Source of the DNA: Pseudomonadota bacterium | GTDB taxonomy: Bacteria > Pseudomonadota > Alphaproteobacteria > Acetobacterales > Acetobacteraceae | Length of the DNA stretch: 7,748 bases | NCBI GenBank assembly: GCA_021841985.1 | Contig: JAKCCP010000306.1 | Span: 1 to 7,748 of the forward strand | Direction of reading: 5' to 3' | Shown: one piece after another, positions 1-6,981 of the stretch | How positions within the stretch are numbered: the stretch's first letter is position 1 | Layout of the letters: the number at the start of each line of letters is the position of its first letter | Made by a program: the position numbers and the translations under genes | Notes under the pieces: model-generated | What the model was told of the DNA's origin: nothing | The model's database searches: none | Seen by the model: the letters and a program-made list of their open reading frames with translations, nothing else

Positions 1-1
1 C

Positions 2-538
2 CTGAAATTCAACAATCAGGAGGTGAAGGAGTTGCATAACCTGCCGCGCATGGTGGCGGAGACGGCGATCGGGACGGAGGTGCCGGTCGTGCTCTGGCGT
101 GACGGCAAGGAGGAGACGGTCTCGGCGCGGATCGCCGAAATGCCCGAGGATGACAGCAAGCCGGTCGCCCTGACCACCCCCGCCGCGCCGCCGGTGGCGC
201 CGGTCGCGATCTCCGGGCTCGGTCTCAAGGTGGCGCCGATCGGCCCTGATACGCGGGAGAAATTCCAGCTCAATGCCGACCAGAAGGGCGTCGTCATCAT
301 CGATGTCGGGCCCGATAGCGCCGCCGCCGAACGCGGCCTCCGCCCTGGCGACGTCATCATGCAGGTGCAGCAGGAGGACGTGAACAGCCCCGCCGATATC
401 GAGACCCGCGTCGCCCGGGCGCGCAAGCAGAACCGCAAGATGGTGCTGCTGCTGATCCAGGGTCAGGACGGTCTGCGCTGGGTGCCGCTGCCGCTCGCGG
501 CGCCGGCGGCGAAGGGGGGCAAGCCGCCGCCCGGCTGA
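2..538 (+). CDS. Do/HtrA (DegP-like) family periplasmic serine endoprotease, C-terminal part (5' end outside window)
   Basis: This frame is open from the left edge and encodes the last 178 residues of a DegP/DegQ/MucD-type protease. Residues 1-45 are the end of PDZ1, with the typical LKFNNQEVKELHNLPRMVA stretch followed by a VPVVLWRDGKE strand. An Ala/Pro-rich linker (about 46-68) follows, then PDZ2 (about 69-165), with a GLGLKV ligand-binding strand, the GVVIIDV strand, the 'SAAAERGLRPGDVI' turn and a final WVPLPL strand. The tail is Ala/Gly/Pro-rich. The protease domain with its catalytic triad lies upstream of the window. Family members are exported and degrade or chaperone misfolded envelope proteins, with PDZ domains binding substrate C-termini and controlling oligomer state. 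The gene converges on the glycosyltransferase gene, with 51 nt between the stops. The family is clear, but DegP, DegQ and MucD cannot be told apart from this fragment. A GTG at 23 could open the frame, but the homology continues upstream of it, so it is internal. Confidence 0.93.
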   Translation: MKFNNQEVKELHNLPRMVAETAIGTEVPVVLWRDGKEETVSARIAEMPEDDSKPVALTTPAAPPVAPVAISGLGLKVAPIGPDTREKFQLNADQKGVVIIDVGPDSAAAERGLRPGDVIMQVQQEDVNSPADIETRVARARKQNRKMVLLLIQGQDGLRWVPLPLAAPAAKGGKPPPG

Positions 539-554
539 GGCTGCGGGGATGGCG

Positions 555-587
555 GGAGCCGGATCGGCCGGCGCCCGCGCGGGCTCC
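555..587. terminator. Possible weak hairpin between convergent genes
   Basis: GGAGCC at 555-560 can pair with GGCTCC at 582-587, enclosing a GC-rich loop that itself contains GGCCGGCGCC. It is the only inverted repeat in the 51-nt gap between two converging genes, where a bidirectional terminator would be expected. There is no adjacent U-tract on either strand (the nearest TTTT is at 597-600, inside the neighbouring gene), so this is a weak call. Confidence 0.25.
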
Positions 588-589
588 GA

Positions 590-1357
590 TCAGGCGTTTT
601 CCTCGCGCGGCTCGCGGATATCGCGCCATTCCTCGGTGAACGGCTTTTTCAGGAACGTCGCCCAGAAGAAATTGAGCGAATAGCGGAGCCCGATGGTCAC
701 CACCCCCTCGCCCTTGAGGCGGCGGCCGGAGGAATGGGCGGGGAGGGCAAAGGTGAATTTCACCCGCCCGATGCGGCTGAGGCGCCGGGCGAGATCGGTA
801 TCCTCGCCATAGAAGCTGAACCGGTCATTGGCGGCGCCGAGCCGCGCCATCGCGTCGCGCCGGACGACGAAATTGCCGCCTTGCAGCATGGCGCCGACCC
901 TGAGCGCGTAGTGGTTGACGAGATAGACGGCGTAGGCGAGGCGGTAATAGAACCCGATCACGCGCCGCACGCCGGGCGAAAGGTCACGATAGAGATAGGG
1001 GCCGCTCAGCGCGACGAGCCGCGCGTCCCGCGCGAATTCGGCGCGGACGCGGGCAAGCCAGCCGGGCGGCAGAGTTGTGTCGGCGTCGATATTGGCAACG
1101 AGGGCGCCGGAACTCGCGACGAACCCGGCCCAGCGCGCCCGGACCAGCCCCTTGCGCGGCTCATCCACCACCCGCACACCCTCGCTCGCGCGGGCGATGT
1201 CGCCGGTCTGGTCGGTGCTGGCGTTATTGACGACGATGATTTCCACCTCGTGCCCGAGCGCGAGCCCCTCGCGCGCGATCTCGGCGCGGATCGCGGCGAG
1301 CGTTGCGGCCAGCAGGGATTCCTCGTTATAGGCCGGCACGACGAAGCTGATCAGCAT
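590..1357 (-). CDS. Family 2 glycosyltransferase (GT-A fold)
   Basis: This 255-residue protein transfers a sugar from a nucleotide-sugar donor, presumably at the cytoplasmic face of the membrane. Visible GT2 features in order are the N-terminal nucleotide-binding strand ISFVVPAYNEE (3-13), IVVNNASTDQTGDIA (41-55), the metal-binding DXD triplet as D91-A-D93 in NIDADTTLPPGWL, the acceptor-side LQGGNFVVRRDAM (158-170), and the GED triplet at 184-186 that supplies the likely catalytic acid. There is no strong signal peptide. Residues 130-150 are moderately hydrophobic but probably not a true membrane span. I chose ATG 1357 because AAGGAG lies 9 nt upstream (1367-1372) and the conserved GT2 core begins at once; a longer frame upstream is low-complexity and lies over the neighbour. 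The start overlaps the stop of the upstream GT4 gene by 7 nt (ATGCTGA), which implies coupled translation. Donor and acceptor are not known; dolichol-phosphate-sugar-synthase-like and polysaccharide roles both fit. Confidence 0.9.
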   Translation of the reverse strand: MLISFVVPAYNEESLLAATLAAIRAEIAREGLALGHEVEIIVVNNASTDQTGDIARASEGVRVVDEPRKGLVRARWAGFVASSGALVANIDADTTLPPGWLARVRAEFARDARLVALSGPYLYRDLSPGVRRVIGFYYRLAYAVYLVNHYALRVGAMLQGGNFVVRRDAMARLGAANDRFSFYGEDTDLARRLSRIGRVKFTFALPAHSSGRRLKGEGVVTIGLRYSLNFFWATFLKKPFTEEWRDIREPREENA

Positions 1358-2442
1358 GGGAGGGCTCTCCTTGGCCGGGAAGCCTGGCTGGCGATGGCGG
1401 GAAGCGGCGCGCGCGAGGCACGCGCCGGGTTGGCGTGAAGGGGGGCGAGATTGGCAAGAAACTGCCGCGCCGAGGCGGCCCAGGAAAACCCCTCCGCGAA
1501 GCGCCGGCATTGCCCGCGATCGAGGGTGAGCGCCGCGCGCGCGGCGTATCCGAGATCGCGATCGAGCACGCCGACCAGGGGGCATGCGCCGCCCAGCACC
1601 TCGCTCGGGGCGGCCACCGGAAACGCCGCGATCGGAAGGCCAGAGGCGAGGGCTTCGAGGAGGACGAGGCCGAAAGTGTCGGTCCGGCTCGGGAAGACGA
1701 AGACATCGGCGCTGGCATAGAGCCGGGCGAGCGCTGCCCCCTCGATCGCGCCGAGGAAATGCGCCTCCGGATAGGCACGCATCAAGGCCGCCCGCGCCGG
1801 CCCGTCACCGACGACGAGTTTACTCCCCGGCACATCGAGGGCGAGAAAGGCCGGGAGATTTTTTTCCACGGCGAGCCGCCCGACCGAGAGGAAAATGGGG
1901 CGTGGGTAGGGGAGGGGGGCGGTGTTACGGGGATGAAACAGCGTGAGATCGACGCCGCGCGACCAGAATTGCGTGTTTCCGAACCCGCGCTCGGCGAGTT
2001 CGGCGGCGAGCGTTTGGGTCGCCACCATCATGCCCGCTCCACGCCCATGGAAACCGCGCAGCCAGCGATAGGTGAGCCGGCGCGGCAACGCGAAGCGGGC
2101 GGCGAGGTAATCGGGAAAGCTGGTGTGATAGGCGGTGGTGAAGGACCAGCCGGCGCGGCGGGCGATGGCGCAAGCGGCGAGGCCGAGCGGTCCCTCGGTC
2201 GCGATATGGAGCGAATCGGGGGCGAAAGCGGCGAGCAGGGCTGCGAGCCGGCGGCGCGGCCAGAGGGCGAGGCGGATTTCGGGATAGATCGGGCAGGGGA
2301 GGGTCCGGAACCGGTCCGGCCCGATCACCAGCACCCGGTGTCCCGCGAAGCGAAGCTCGTCCGCGACCATGGCGAGGGTGCGGACGACGCCGTTGATCTG
2401 CGGATGCCAGGCGTCGCTGACGATCGCGATCCGCCGCGGCAT
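1351..2442 (-). CDS. Family 4 (GT-B fold) glycosyltransferase, MgtA/SqdX-like group
   Basis: The 363-residue protein has the two Rossmann lobes of GT-B enzymes. The N-lobe starts with RIAIVSDAWHPQINGVVRTL (4-23), whose glycine-containing loop fits the GT4 acceptor side, and continues to a HTSFPDYLA segment (106-114). The C-lobe has SVGRLAVEKNL (186-196), VVGDGP (210-215) and the donor-binding block SRTDTFGLVLLEALASG (252-268). The family's EX7E motif appears here as D255-X7-E263; as I recall the MgtA/SqdX subgroup, Asp at the first position is common there, so I expect an active retaining enzyme. The start at 2442 is preferred over 2469 because AGGA lies 7 nt upstream and the longer form would overlap the preceding gene. 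The last 30 residues are a basic Ala/Arg/Pro tail outside the fold. It sits 10 nt after the phosphoesterase stop and overlaps the GT2 gene. A role in glycosyl-diacylglycerol or phosphatidylinositol-mannoside-like glycolipid synthesis is inferred from family resemblance only. Confidence 0.9.
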   Translation of the reverse strand: MPRRIAIVSDAWHPQINGVVRTLAMVADELRFAGHRVLVIGPDRFRTLPCPIYPEIRLALWPRRRLAALLAAFAPDSLHIATEGPLGLAACAIARRAGWSFTTAYHTSFPDYLAARFALPRRLTYRWLRGFHGRGAGMMVATQTLAAELAERGFGNTQFWSRGVDLTLFHPRNTAPLPYPRPIFLSVGRLAVEKNLPAFLALDVPGSKLVVGDGPARAALMRAYPEAHFLGAIEGAALARLYASADVFVFPSRTDTFGLVLLEALASGLPIAAFPVAAPSEVLGGACPLVGVLDRDLGYAARAALTLDRGQCRRFAEGFSWAASARQFLANLAPLHANPARASRAPLPAIASQASRPRRALPC

Positions 2443-2452
2443 GCGGGTTTCC

Positions 2453-3265
2453 TCAGGCGGTCGCGACATTCAGCGCGGTGCCCGGCGGGGCGAGGAAGGA
2501 GAGGCCACGGAGCGCCGCCCAGTCGAGCAGTTCCAGCCGCCCGTCGCGATGCTCGACCAGCGCGGTGCAGCTTTCCACCCAGTCCCCGGCGTTGAGATAG
2601 AGCTTGCCGGCCACCTCGCGCATCTCGGCGTGGTGGATATGGCCGCAGACCACGCCGTCGAAGCCGCGCCGCGCGGCATCGTCGGCGAGCGCGACCTCGA
2701 AGCGGTCGATCGCCTTCACCGCTTCCTTGACCCGGCGTTTGAGATAGGCCGAGAGCGACCAGTAAGGATAGCCGAGCCGGGCGCGGATCAGGTTGAAATA
2801 GCGGTTGAGCCGGAGTGCCAGGCTATAGGCGCCGTCGCCGAGCAGGGCGAGGAAGCGGGCATAGGACACCACCGAATCGAACTGATCGCCATGCAGCACG
2901 AGCAGGCGGCGGCCATCGGCGGTGACGTGCGCGGCCTCGTCGGCGAGGGTGACGCCGACGATCTCGAGCCCGAGCGGCAGAAAGCGCCGGAGCGCCTCGT
3001 CGTGATTGCCGGCGATATAGGTGACCTTGGCGCCTGAGCGGGCATGGCGGAGGATCTCGGTCAGCACCGCGTCATGATGTCGGTCCCAGTGCCAGCCGCG
3101 CCGGAGCCGCCAGCCATCGATGATGTCACCCACCAGATAGAAATGCTCGGCGGAAACGCGGCGGAGGAAATCGGCGAGGAAATCGGCGCGGCATTCCTTG
3201 GTGCCGAGATGGGTGTCGGAGAGGAAGACGCTGCGATAGGCCGGGAGCGCCATGATGCTTGTCAT
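2453..3265 (-). CDS. LpxH-like calcineurin-type metallophosphoesterase (UDP-2,3-diacylglucosamine diphosphatase family)
   Basis: This 270-residue protein carries the full dimetal phosphoesterase signature: SDTHLG (16-21), GDIID (46-50), GNHDE (86-90), HGDQFD (125-130) and GHIHHAE (208-214). The helical insert at about 140-185, rich in Leu, Arg and Tyr, resembles the lipid-binding cap of LpxH. Classical LpxH removes UMP from UDP-2,3-diacylglucosamine to give lipid X at the inner membrane surface. Many alphaproteobacteria use the unrelated LpxI for that step, so the substrate of this paralogue may be another nucleotide-linked lipid. It is followed after 10 nt by the GT4 gene, suggesting a joint envelope-glycolipid task. 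ATG 3265 gives MTSIMALPAY; ATG 3253 (MALPAY) is an equally plausible start, since neither has a strong Shine-Dalgarno sequence. The gene follows moeA by 120 nt on the same strand and could be read from its own promoter or by read-through. Confidence 0.9.
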   Translation of the reverse strand: MTSIMALPAYRSVFLSDTHLGTKECRADFLADFLRRVSAEHFYLVGDIIDGWRLRRGWHWDRHHDAVLTEILRHARSGAKVTYIAGNHDEALRRFLPLGLEIVGVTLADEAAHVTADGRRLLVLHGDQFDSVVSYARFLALLGDGAYSLALRLNRYFNLIRARLGYPYWSLSAYLKRRVKEAVKAIDRFEVALADDAARRGFDGVVCGHIHHAEMREVAGKLYLNAGDWVESCTALVEHRDGRLELLDWAALRGLSFLAPPGTALNVATA

Positions 3266-3385
3266 GGCGGCAGCGTTACGCCACCCCGCCCTGTCTCCGC
3301 CAGTGAAGCTATGATGACTTCAGAGAAGCTCTGATGACAGAGATGGGATTCTTACCAATCCATGACACTGATGTTGCGGACCGGA
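3266..3385. other. Intergenic gap between moeA and the phosphoesterase gene
   Basis: This 120-nt gap separates the trp/moa unit from the envelope unit, both on the minus strand. The stretch from about 3300 to 3375 is clearly richer in A and T than the flanking genes, as expected for a promoter or operator region. It holds the imperfect 20-bp-period direct repeat listed separately and a small GGATT/AATCC inverted repeat (3346-3350 with 3357-3361). I see no U-tract terminator after moeA and no convincing sigma-70 promoter on the minus strand. In many alphaproteobacteria lexA follows moeA; there is no lexA sequence here. Confidence 0.5.
3305..3338. repeat. Imperfect direct repeat, 14 nt (13/14 match), 20-bp period
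   Basis: GAAGCTATGATGAC (3305-3318) recurs as GAAGCTCTGATGAC (3325-3338), with one mismatch. The 20-bp spacing is close to two helical turns. Overlapping it are short inverted repeats, CTTC-AGA-GAAG (3318-3328) and CAGAG-AAG-CTCTG (3321-3333). The layout resembles a regulator binding region ahead of the phosphoesterase gene, but no known operator is recognisable. It could also be a small decayed duplication. Confidence 0.5.
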
Positions 3386-4591
3386 TCACAGACCGAGCCG
3401 ATCGAAGCGGACGATCTCGACCGCGGCACCCGCCGCGACCGCCGGGGCGTGCGGCGGGCGGAGGATGAGCGCATCGGCGCGGGCGAGGACCGCCTGCATC
3501 GCCGAATCCTGGACCGCGAACGCCGTCGCGACCAGCCGGCCCGCCGCGTCTTCTTCGAGGCGGGCGCGGAGAAAATCGAAGCGCCGGTCATTGGCGCCGA
3601 GCGCTGTCGCGGTCTCCGCCGTGGTGGTCGGGAGCGGCGCGGCCGCAAGCCCGGCCAGCCGCAGCAAGGCCGGACGGGCGAATAACAGCGCGCAGACGAA
3701 GGCCGCGACCGGGTTGCCGGGCAGGCCGAGCACCGGCATCTCGCCGAGCCGCCCGAACATCAGCGGCTTGCCCGGCCGCATCGCGATCTTCCAGAAATCG
3801 ACCGCAAGGCCACGCCGCGCCAGCCCCTCTTGCACCAGATCATGGGCGCCGACACTGATGCCGCCGGTGGTGAGCAGAAGATCGAAGCCGCGCGCGGCAT
3901 CGGCGGCGCGGCCGATGGCCTCGGTGTCATCGGCGGCGATCGGCAAGACGCTCGGCGCGCCGCCGAGGGCGGCCACCATCGCCGCGAGTGCGTGGGCGTT
4001 GGAGCTGACGATGCCGCCCGGCGGGATCGGCTCGCCGGGGAGCGCGATTTCGTCCCCGGTCGCGAGCACCGCGACGCGCGGGCGGCGATGGACCAGCAGC
4101 CAGGGATGATCGGCCGCGGCGGCAAGGCCGATATCGCGGGACGAAAGCCGCCGCCCGGCGGCGATCACCACGTCACCATGCGCGAAATCCTGGCCCATGC
4201 GGCGGATATGCTGGCCGGGGCGGACGGTTTCGCGAACCCGCACCCCCCCCTCTTCGGCGTCGGCGTCTTCTTGCAGCAGAACCGCATCGGCGCCGGCGGG
4301 AATGAAACTGCCGGTGAAAATCCGCACGGTTTCGCCCGCGCCGACGGAACCGGCGAAGGGATGGCCGGCCGGGGCGCTGCCGATCAGGCGGAGCGCGGCG
4401 CCGCCTCGTGCCTCCTCGGCGCGGACGGCGAAGCCGTCCATCGCCGAGACATCCGCCGGCGGCTGTGTCGTCCGCGCGATCACCGGCGCGGCGCTGATCC
4501 GCCCCGCGGCCTCGGCCAGCGCCACGGTCTCGGCGCCGACCGGGGTGAAGGTGGCAAGGATGCGCGCGCTTGCTTCCTCGACGCTGATCAT
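3386..4591 (-). CDS. moeA: Molybdopterin molybdenumtransferase MoeA
   Basis: The 401-residue protein inserts molybdate into adenylylated molybdopterin to form molybdenum cofactor in the cytoplasm. Its length is normal for the family. Diagnostic blocks in order are SAMDGFAV (49-56), TGSFIPAGADAV (93-104), RMGQDF (131-136), the MPT-binding domain with LATGDEI (176-182), SSNAHAL (196-202), TTGGISVGAHD (241-251), MRPGKPLMFG (271-280) and GLPGNPVAAF (289-298), followed by the C-terminal beta-barrel domain IV. ATG 4591 is chosen because conserved MoeA sequence (MISVEEA) begins there; AGGAG (4602-4606) lies 10 nt and GAGG 5 nt upstream. A longer in-frame start at 4696 would run over moaC and adds unrelated sequence. 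It starts 7 nt after the moaC stop and closes the trp-moa unit. Codons 114-117 contain a run of eight G on the coding strand (4243-4250), a potential slippage site. Confidence 0.97.
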   Translation of the reverse strand: MISVEEASARILATFTPVGAETVALAEAAGRISAAPVIARTTQPPADVSAMDGFAVRAEEARGGAALRLIGSAPAGHPFAGSVGAGETVRIFTGSFIPAGADAVLLQEDADAEEGGVRVRETVRPGQHIRRMGQDFAHGDVVIAAGRRLSSRDIGLAAAADHPWLLVHRRPRVAVLATGDEIALPGEPIPPGGIVSSNAHALAAMVAALGGAPSVLPIAADDTEAIGRAADAARGFDLLLTTGGISVGAHDLVQEGLARRGLAVDFWKIAMRPGKPLMFGRLGEMPVLGLPGNPVAAFVCALLFARPALLRLAGLAAAPLPTTTAETATALGANDRRFDFLRARLEEDAAGRLVATAFAVQDSAMQAVLARADALILRPPHAPAVAAGAAVEIVRFDRLGL

Positions 4592-4598
4592 CTGCGCC

Positions 4599-5075
4599 TC
4601 ACTCCTGCCGGAAATCGCCGGATTTGCCGCCGGATTTGGCGACCAGACGCAGCCCCTCGACGCGCATGCCGCGATCGACCGCCTTGCACATGTCATAGAC
4701 GGTGAGGGCTGCGATGCTGGCCGCCGTCAGTGCCTCCATCTCGACCCCGGTGCGCCCGGTGGTGCGCACCGTCGCGGAGATCTCCACCGCCTCCGGCGGC
4801 GCCGGGACCAGATCCACCGCGACCGAATCGAGCGGCAGCGGGTGGCAAAGCGGAATCAGATCGGCGGTGCGTTTGGCGGCCATGATGCCGGCGAGCCGCG
4901 CGACCCCGAGCACGTCGCCCTTCTTCGCCCCGCCGGCCAGGATCAGATCGAGGGTCGCCCGCTGCATCACCACCCGGGCGCGGGCGGTCGCGCTGCGCGC
5001 GGTGACCGGTTTGGCCGCGACATCGACCATCACCGCCTGGCCGCTTTCGTCGAAATGGCTTAATCCGGCGCTCAT
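4599..5075 (-). CDS. moaC: Cyclic pyranopterin monophosphate synthase MoaC
   Basis: The 158-residue protein converts (8S)-3',8-cyclo-7,8-dihydro-GTP, the MoaA product, to cyclic pyranopterin monophosphate in molybdenum-cofactor synthesis. Length and motifs match the family: the N-terminal [20 protein letters not shown] (6-25), [20 protein letters not shown] (49-68), [10 protein letters not shown] (73-82), [12 protein letters not shown] (109-120), the catalytic [11 protein letters not shown] segment (127-137, with D128 and K131) and the conserved C-terminal KSGGKSGDF. The start at 5075 is set by homology and by the 4-nt ATGA overlap with the trpC stop (5072-5074). There is no clear Shine-Dalgarno sequence of its own, so translation is probably coupled to trpC. 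moeA follows after 7 nt, placing successive molybdenum-cofactor functions together. moaA is not in the window. Confidence 0.97.
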   Translation of the reverse strand: MSAGLSHFDESGQAVMVDVAAKPVTARSATARARVVMQRATLDLILAGGAKKGDVLGVARLAGIMAAKRTADLIPLCHPLPLDSVAVDLVPAPPEAVEISATVRTTGRTGVEMEALTAASIAALTVYDMCKAVDRGMRVEGLRLVAKSGGKSGDFRQE

Positions 5076-5917
5076 CTCGGCGCGCCGAGCAATGCCCTGG
5101 TCGCGGCGGTGACGTCTTTCTGGCGCATCAGATGCTCGCCGACGAGAAAGCAATGGACGCCGGCGTCCTTCGCGAGACGGACGAGATCGGCATGGCTCCG
5201 GATGCCGCTTTCGGCGAGCGGGAAACGATCCGGAGGGATGCGGGGCGCGAGCGCGACGGAGGTTTCGAGCGTGGTCGCGAGCGTCTTGAGGTTGCGGTTG
5301 TTGATGCCGATCAGATTGGTCTCCAGCCCGAGCGCGCGGTCGAGTTCGGCCTCGTCATGGACCTCGGCGAGGACGTCCATGTCGAGCCAGCGGGCGAGGG
5401 CTTCGAGATCGCGCGCTTCCTGGTCGCCGAGCGCCGCCATGATGAGGAGGATGCAATCCGCCCCCATCGCCCGGCTTTCATGCACCTGCCAGGGGTCGAG
5501 GATGAAATCCTTGCGCAGGACGGGAAGATCGACCGCCGCGCGGGCGGCGATGAGATGCTCGGGCGCGCCCTGGAAATGGGGGCCATCGGTGAGGACGGAA
5601 AGGCAGGTCGCACCCCCTTCGGCATAGGCGCGGGCGAGGTCGGCGGGCGAGAAATCGGCGCGGATCAGCCCGCCGGATGGCGAGGCCTTCTTGATTTCGG
5701 TGATCAGGCCGAAGGCGCCGCGCGCGATTTTTTCCTTGAGCGCGCGGCCGAAGCCGCGCGTCGGCCCGGCGGCGGCGATACGCGATTTCAGCGCCTCCAC
5801 CGGCGTCGCCTCGCGCCGGCGGGCGGTTTCGGCGCGGGTTTCGGCGCAGATCAGCGCCAGGACATCGGCGCCATTGGGGATGCCAGAGGTGGGATCAGAG
5901 GTGGGATCAGCGGTCAT
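5072..5917 (-). CDS. trpC: Indole-3-glycerol-phosphate synthase TrpC
   Basis: The 281-residue TIM-barrel enzyme closes and decarboxylates 1-(2-carboxyphenylamino)-1-deoxyribulose 5-phosphate to indole-3-glycerol phosphate. Visible landmarks are [13 protein letters not shown] (71-83, active-site Glu74 and Lys76), [13 protein letters not shown] (133-145, catalytic-type Lys136), [10 protein letters not shown] (183-192, Glu185), GINNRNL (204-210), LAESGI (234-239) and FLVGEHLM (257-264). It is monofunctional, with no fused TrpF domain. ATG 5917 is preferred because AGGAG (5923-5927) lies 5 nt upstream. ATG 5959 and a TTG at 5965 that overlaps the trpD stop as TTGA are in-frame alternatives, which would add 14 or 16 residues. 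The first 12 codons carry a perfect 12-bp tandem duplication (DPTS-type residues). The stop overlaps the moaC start. The gap from trpD is 44 nt with the chosen start. Confidence 0.96.
   Translation of the reverse strand: MTADPTSDPTSGIPNGADVLALICAETRAETARRREATPVEALKSRIAAAGPTRGFGRALKEKIARGAFGLITEIKKASPSGGLIRADFSPADLARAYAEGGATCLSVLTDGPHFQGAPEHLIAARAAVDLPVLRKDFILDPWQVHESRAMGADCILLIMAALGDQEARDLEALARWLDMDVLAEVHDEAELDRALGLETNLIGINNRNLKTLATTLETSVALAPRIPPDRFPLAESGIRSHADLVRLAKDAGVHCFLVGEHLMRQKDVTAATRALLGAPR
5885..5908 (-). repeat. 12-bp perfect tandem duplication at the start of trpC
   Basis: On the coding strand GATCCCACCTCT occurs twice in direct succession (5908-5897 and 5896-5885). It encodes the repeated residues DPTS at positions 4-11, ahead of the conserved enzyme core. 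The unit is a multiple of three, so copy-number change would keep the frame and only alter a disordered N-terminal tail. Confidence 0.85.
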
Positions 5918-5921
5918 GAAG

Positions 5922-5928
5922 TCTCCTC
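5922..5928 (-). promoter_or_regulatory. Shine-Dalgarno sequence of trpC
   Basis: The coding strand reads GAGGAGA here, ending 4 nt before ATG 5917. It is the best ribosome-binding site among the trp junctions and decides the trpC start over the upstream in-frame ATG 5959 and TTG 5965. Confidence 0.75.
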
Positions 5929-5961
5929 GCTCGGCGTCCGTCGCAAAGCCTTGCACCATGG

Positions 5962-6981
5962 TCAAGCGTCTTCGTTGCTCGCGCGTCTGAGCCGCAGGAG
6001 TGCGGCGAGCGCGCGCCCGTCATCGATCGCCGCCGCGGCATGCGCAACCCCGGCGGTGAGTGCGGTTTCGCGCCCGGCGACGATCAGGGCGGCGGCGGTG
6101 TTGAACAGCACGGTGTCGCGATAGGCGCTCGCCGCGCCCTGCAACAGCGTCTCCAGGGCGGCGGCGTTGGCGGCGGCGTCTCCCCCCCGGATGGCATCGA
6201 GCGGGGCCGGCATCAGGCCGGCGTCCGTGGCGGTGAGGGTGAATTCGCGCAGCGTGCCGCCCTCGTAGGCGGCGACGCGGTTTTCCCCGGCCAGGGTCAA
6301 TTCGTCGAGCCCGGCGCCATGCACCACCCAGACCCGCTCGGCGCCGAGCCCGGCGAGGGCCTCGGCGATCGGCCGCGTCCAGAGGGGATCGTAGACACCG
6401 ATCAATTGCCGCCGCACCGAGGCGGGATTGGCCATCGGGCCGAGCAGGTTGAAGAGGGTGCGGATGCCAAGCTCGACGCGCGGCCCGGCGGCGTGGCGGA
6501 GTGCCGCGTGATGGTTCGGCGCGAACAGGAACATGCAGCCGGCGTCCCGCAGGATCTCGGGCTGGCGGGCGGGGGCGACATCGACATTGACGCCGAGCGC
6601 GGCCAGCACATCGGCGCCGCCGCTTTTCGAACTCAGCGCGCGGTTGCCGTGTTTGGCGACCGGAACCCCGAGCCCGGCGAGCACCAGCGTCACCGCGGTC
6701 GAGACATTGAGCGTGCCGGCGCCATCGCCGCCGGTGCCGCAGACATCGATGGCCTCGGCGGGGGCGGGGACGCGCAGCATCCGCGCCCGCATCGCCCGCG
6801 CCGCCCCGCGCAATTCCGCCACCGTCTCGCCGCGCACCCGCATCGCCATCAACAGACCGGCGATCTGCGCCGGGGTCGCCTCGCCGGCCATGATGAGGCC
6901 GAACGCGGCTTCGGTTTCGGCCTCCGACAGCGTCTCGCCGCGCGCGAGGCGGGCGAGCACGGGTTTCAGATCGGCGCTCAT
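5962..6981 (-). CDS. trpD: Anthranilate phosphoribosyltransferase TrpD
   Basis: The 339-residue enzyme joins anthranilate to phosphoribosyl pyrophosphate, the step between TrpE/TrpG and the later pathway. It has the N-terminal helical domain ([14 protein letters not shown]...) and then the PRPP-binding GTGGDG motif within [17 protein letters not shown], followed by [19 protein letters not shown], with the conserved KHGNR and the SSKSG/AD segment for anthranilate and metal binding, and [14 protein letters not shown]. Length is normal and the protein is not fused to TrpG. ATG 6981 matches the family N-terminus ([12 protein letters not shown]). It lacks a Shine-Dalgarno sequence. Instead a five-codon ORF starting 14 nt upstream ends on it with an ATGA overlap, so coupling to trpG translation is likely. 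A run of seven C lies at 6182-6188 on the plus strand within the gene. The stop TGA overlaps a TTG that is in frame with trpC. Confidence 0.97.
   Translation of the reverse strand: MSADLKPVLARLARGETLSEAETEAAFGLIMAGEATPAQIAGLLMAMRVRGETVAELRGAARAMRARMLRVPAPAEAIDVCGTGGDGAGTLNVSTAVTLVLAGLGVPVAKHGNRALSSKSGGADVLAALGVNVDVAPARQPEILRDAGCMFLFAPNHHAALRHAAGPRVELGIRTLFNLLGPMANPASVRRQLIGVYDPLWTRPIAEALAGLGAERVWVVHGAGLDELTLAGENRVAAYEGGTLREFTLTATDAGLMPAPLDAIRGGDAAANAAALETLLQGAASAYRDTVLFNTAAALIVAGRETALTAGVAHAAAAIDDGRALAALLRLRRASNEDA

Noticed and set aside
1358..1585. N-terminal extension of the GT2 gene up to position 1585
   Set aside because: The added 76 residues are Arg/Pro/Ala-rich, overlap the GT4 gene, and the family N-terminus with a good ribosome-binding site is at 1357.
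1435..2595. Long open frame (386 codons) on the plus strand across the GT4 gene
   Set aside because: It lies antisense to a gene with clear GT-B motifs, has a low-complexity Arg/Gly/Glu/Ala composition and no recognisable domain; it is an expected mirror frame in high-GC DNA.
3310..3315. TATGAT as a plus-strand -10 box
   Set aside because: No -35-like hexamer at suitable spacing, and no plus-strand gene downstream.
3346..3361. GGATT/AATCC inverted repeat as the moeA terminator
   Set aside because: The stem is only 5 bp with a 6-nt loop and no U-tract follows on the minus strand.
4616..4638. 11-nt repeat with a 12-bp period at the end of moaC
   Set aside because: It encodes the conserved MoaC tail KSGGKSG, so the repetition follows from protein conservation.
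4592..4696. N-terminal extension of MoeA up to position 4696
   Set aside because: It runs over the moaC 3' end in another frame and adds sequence unlike MoeA, whose conserved start is at 4591.
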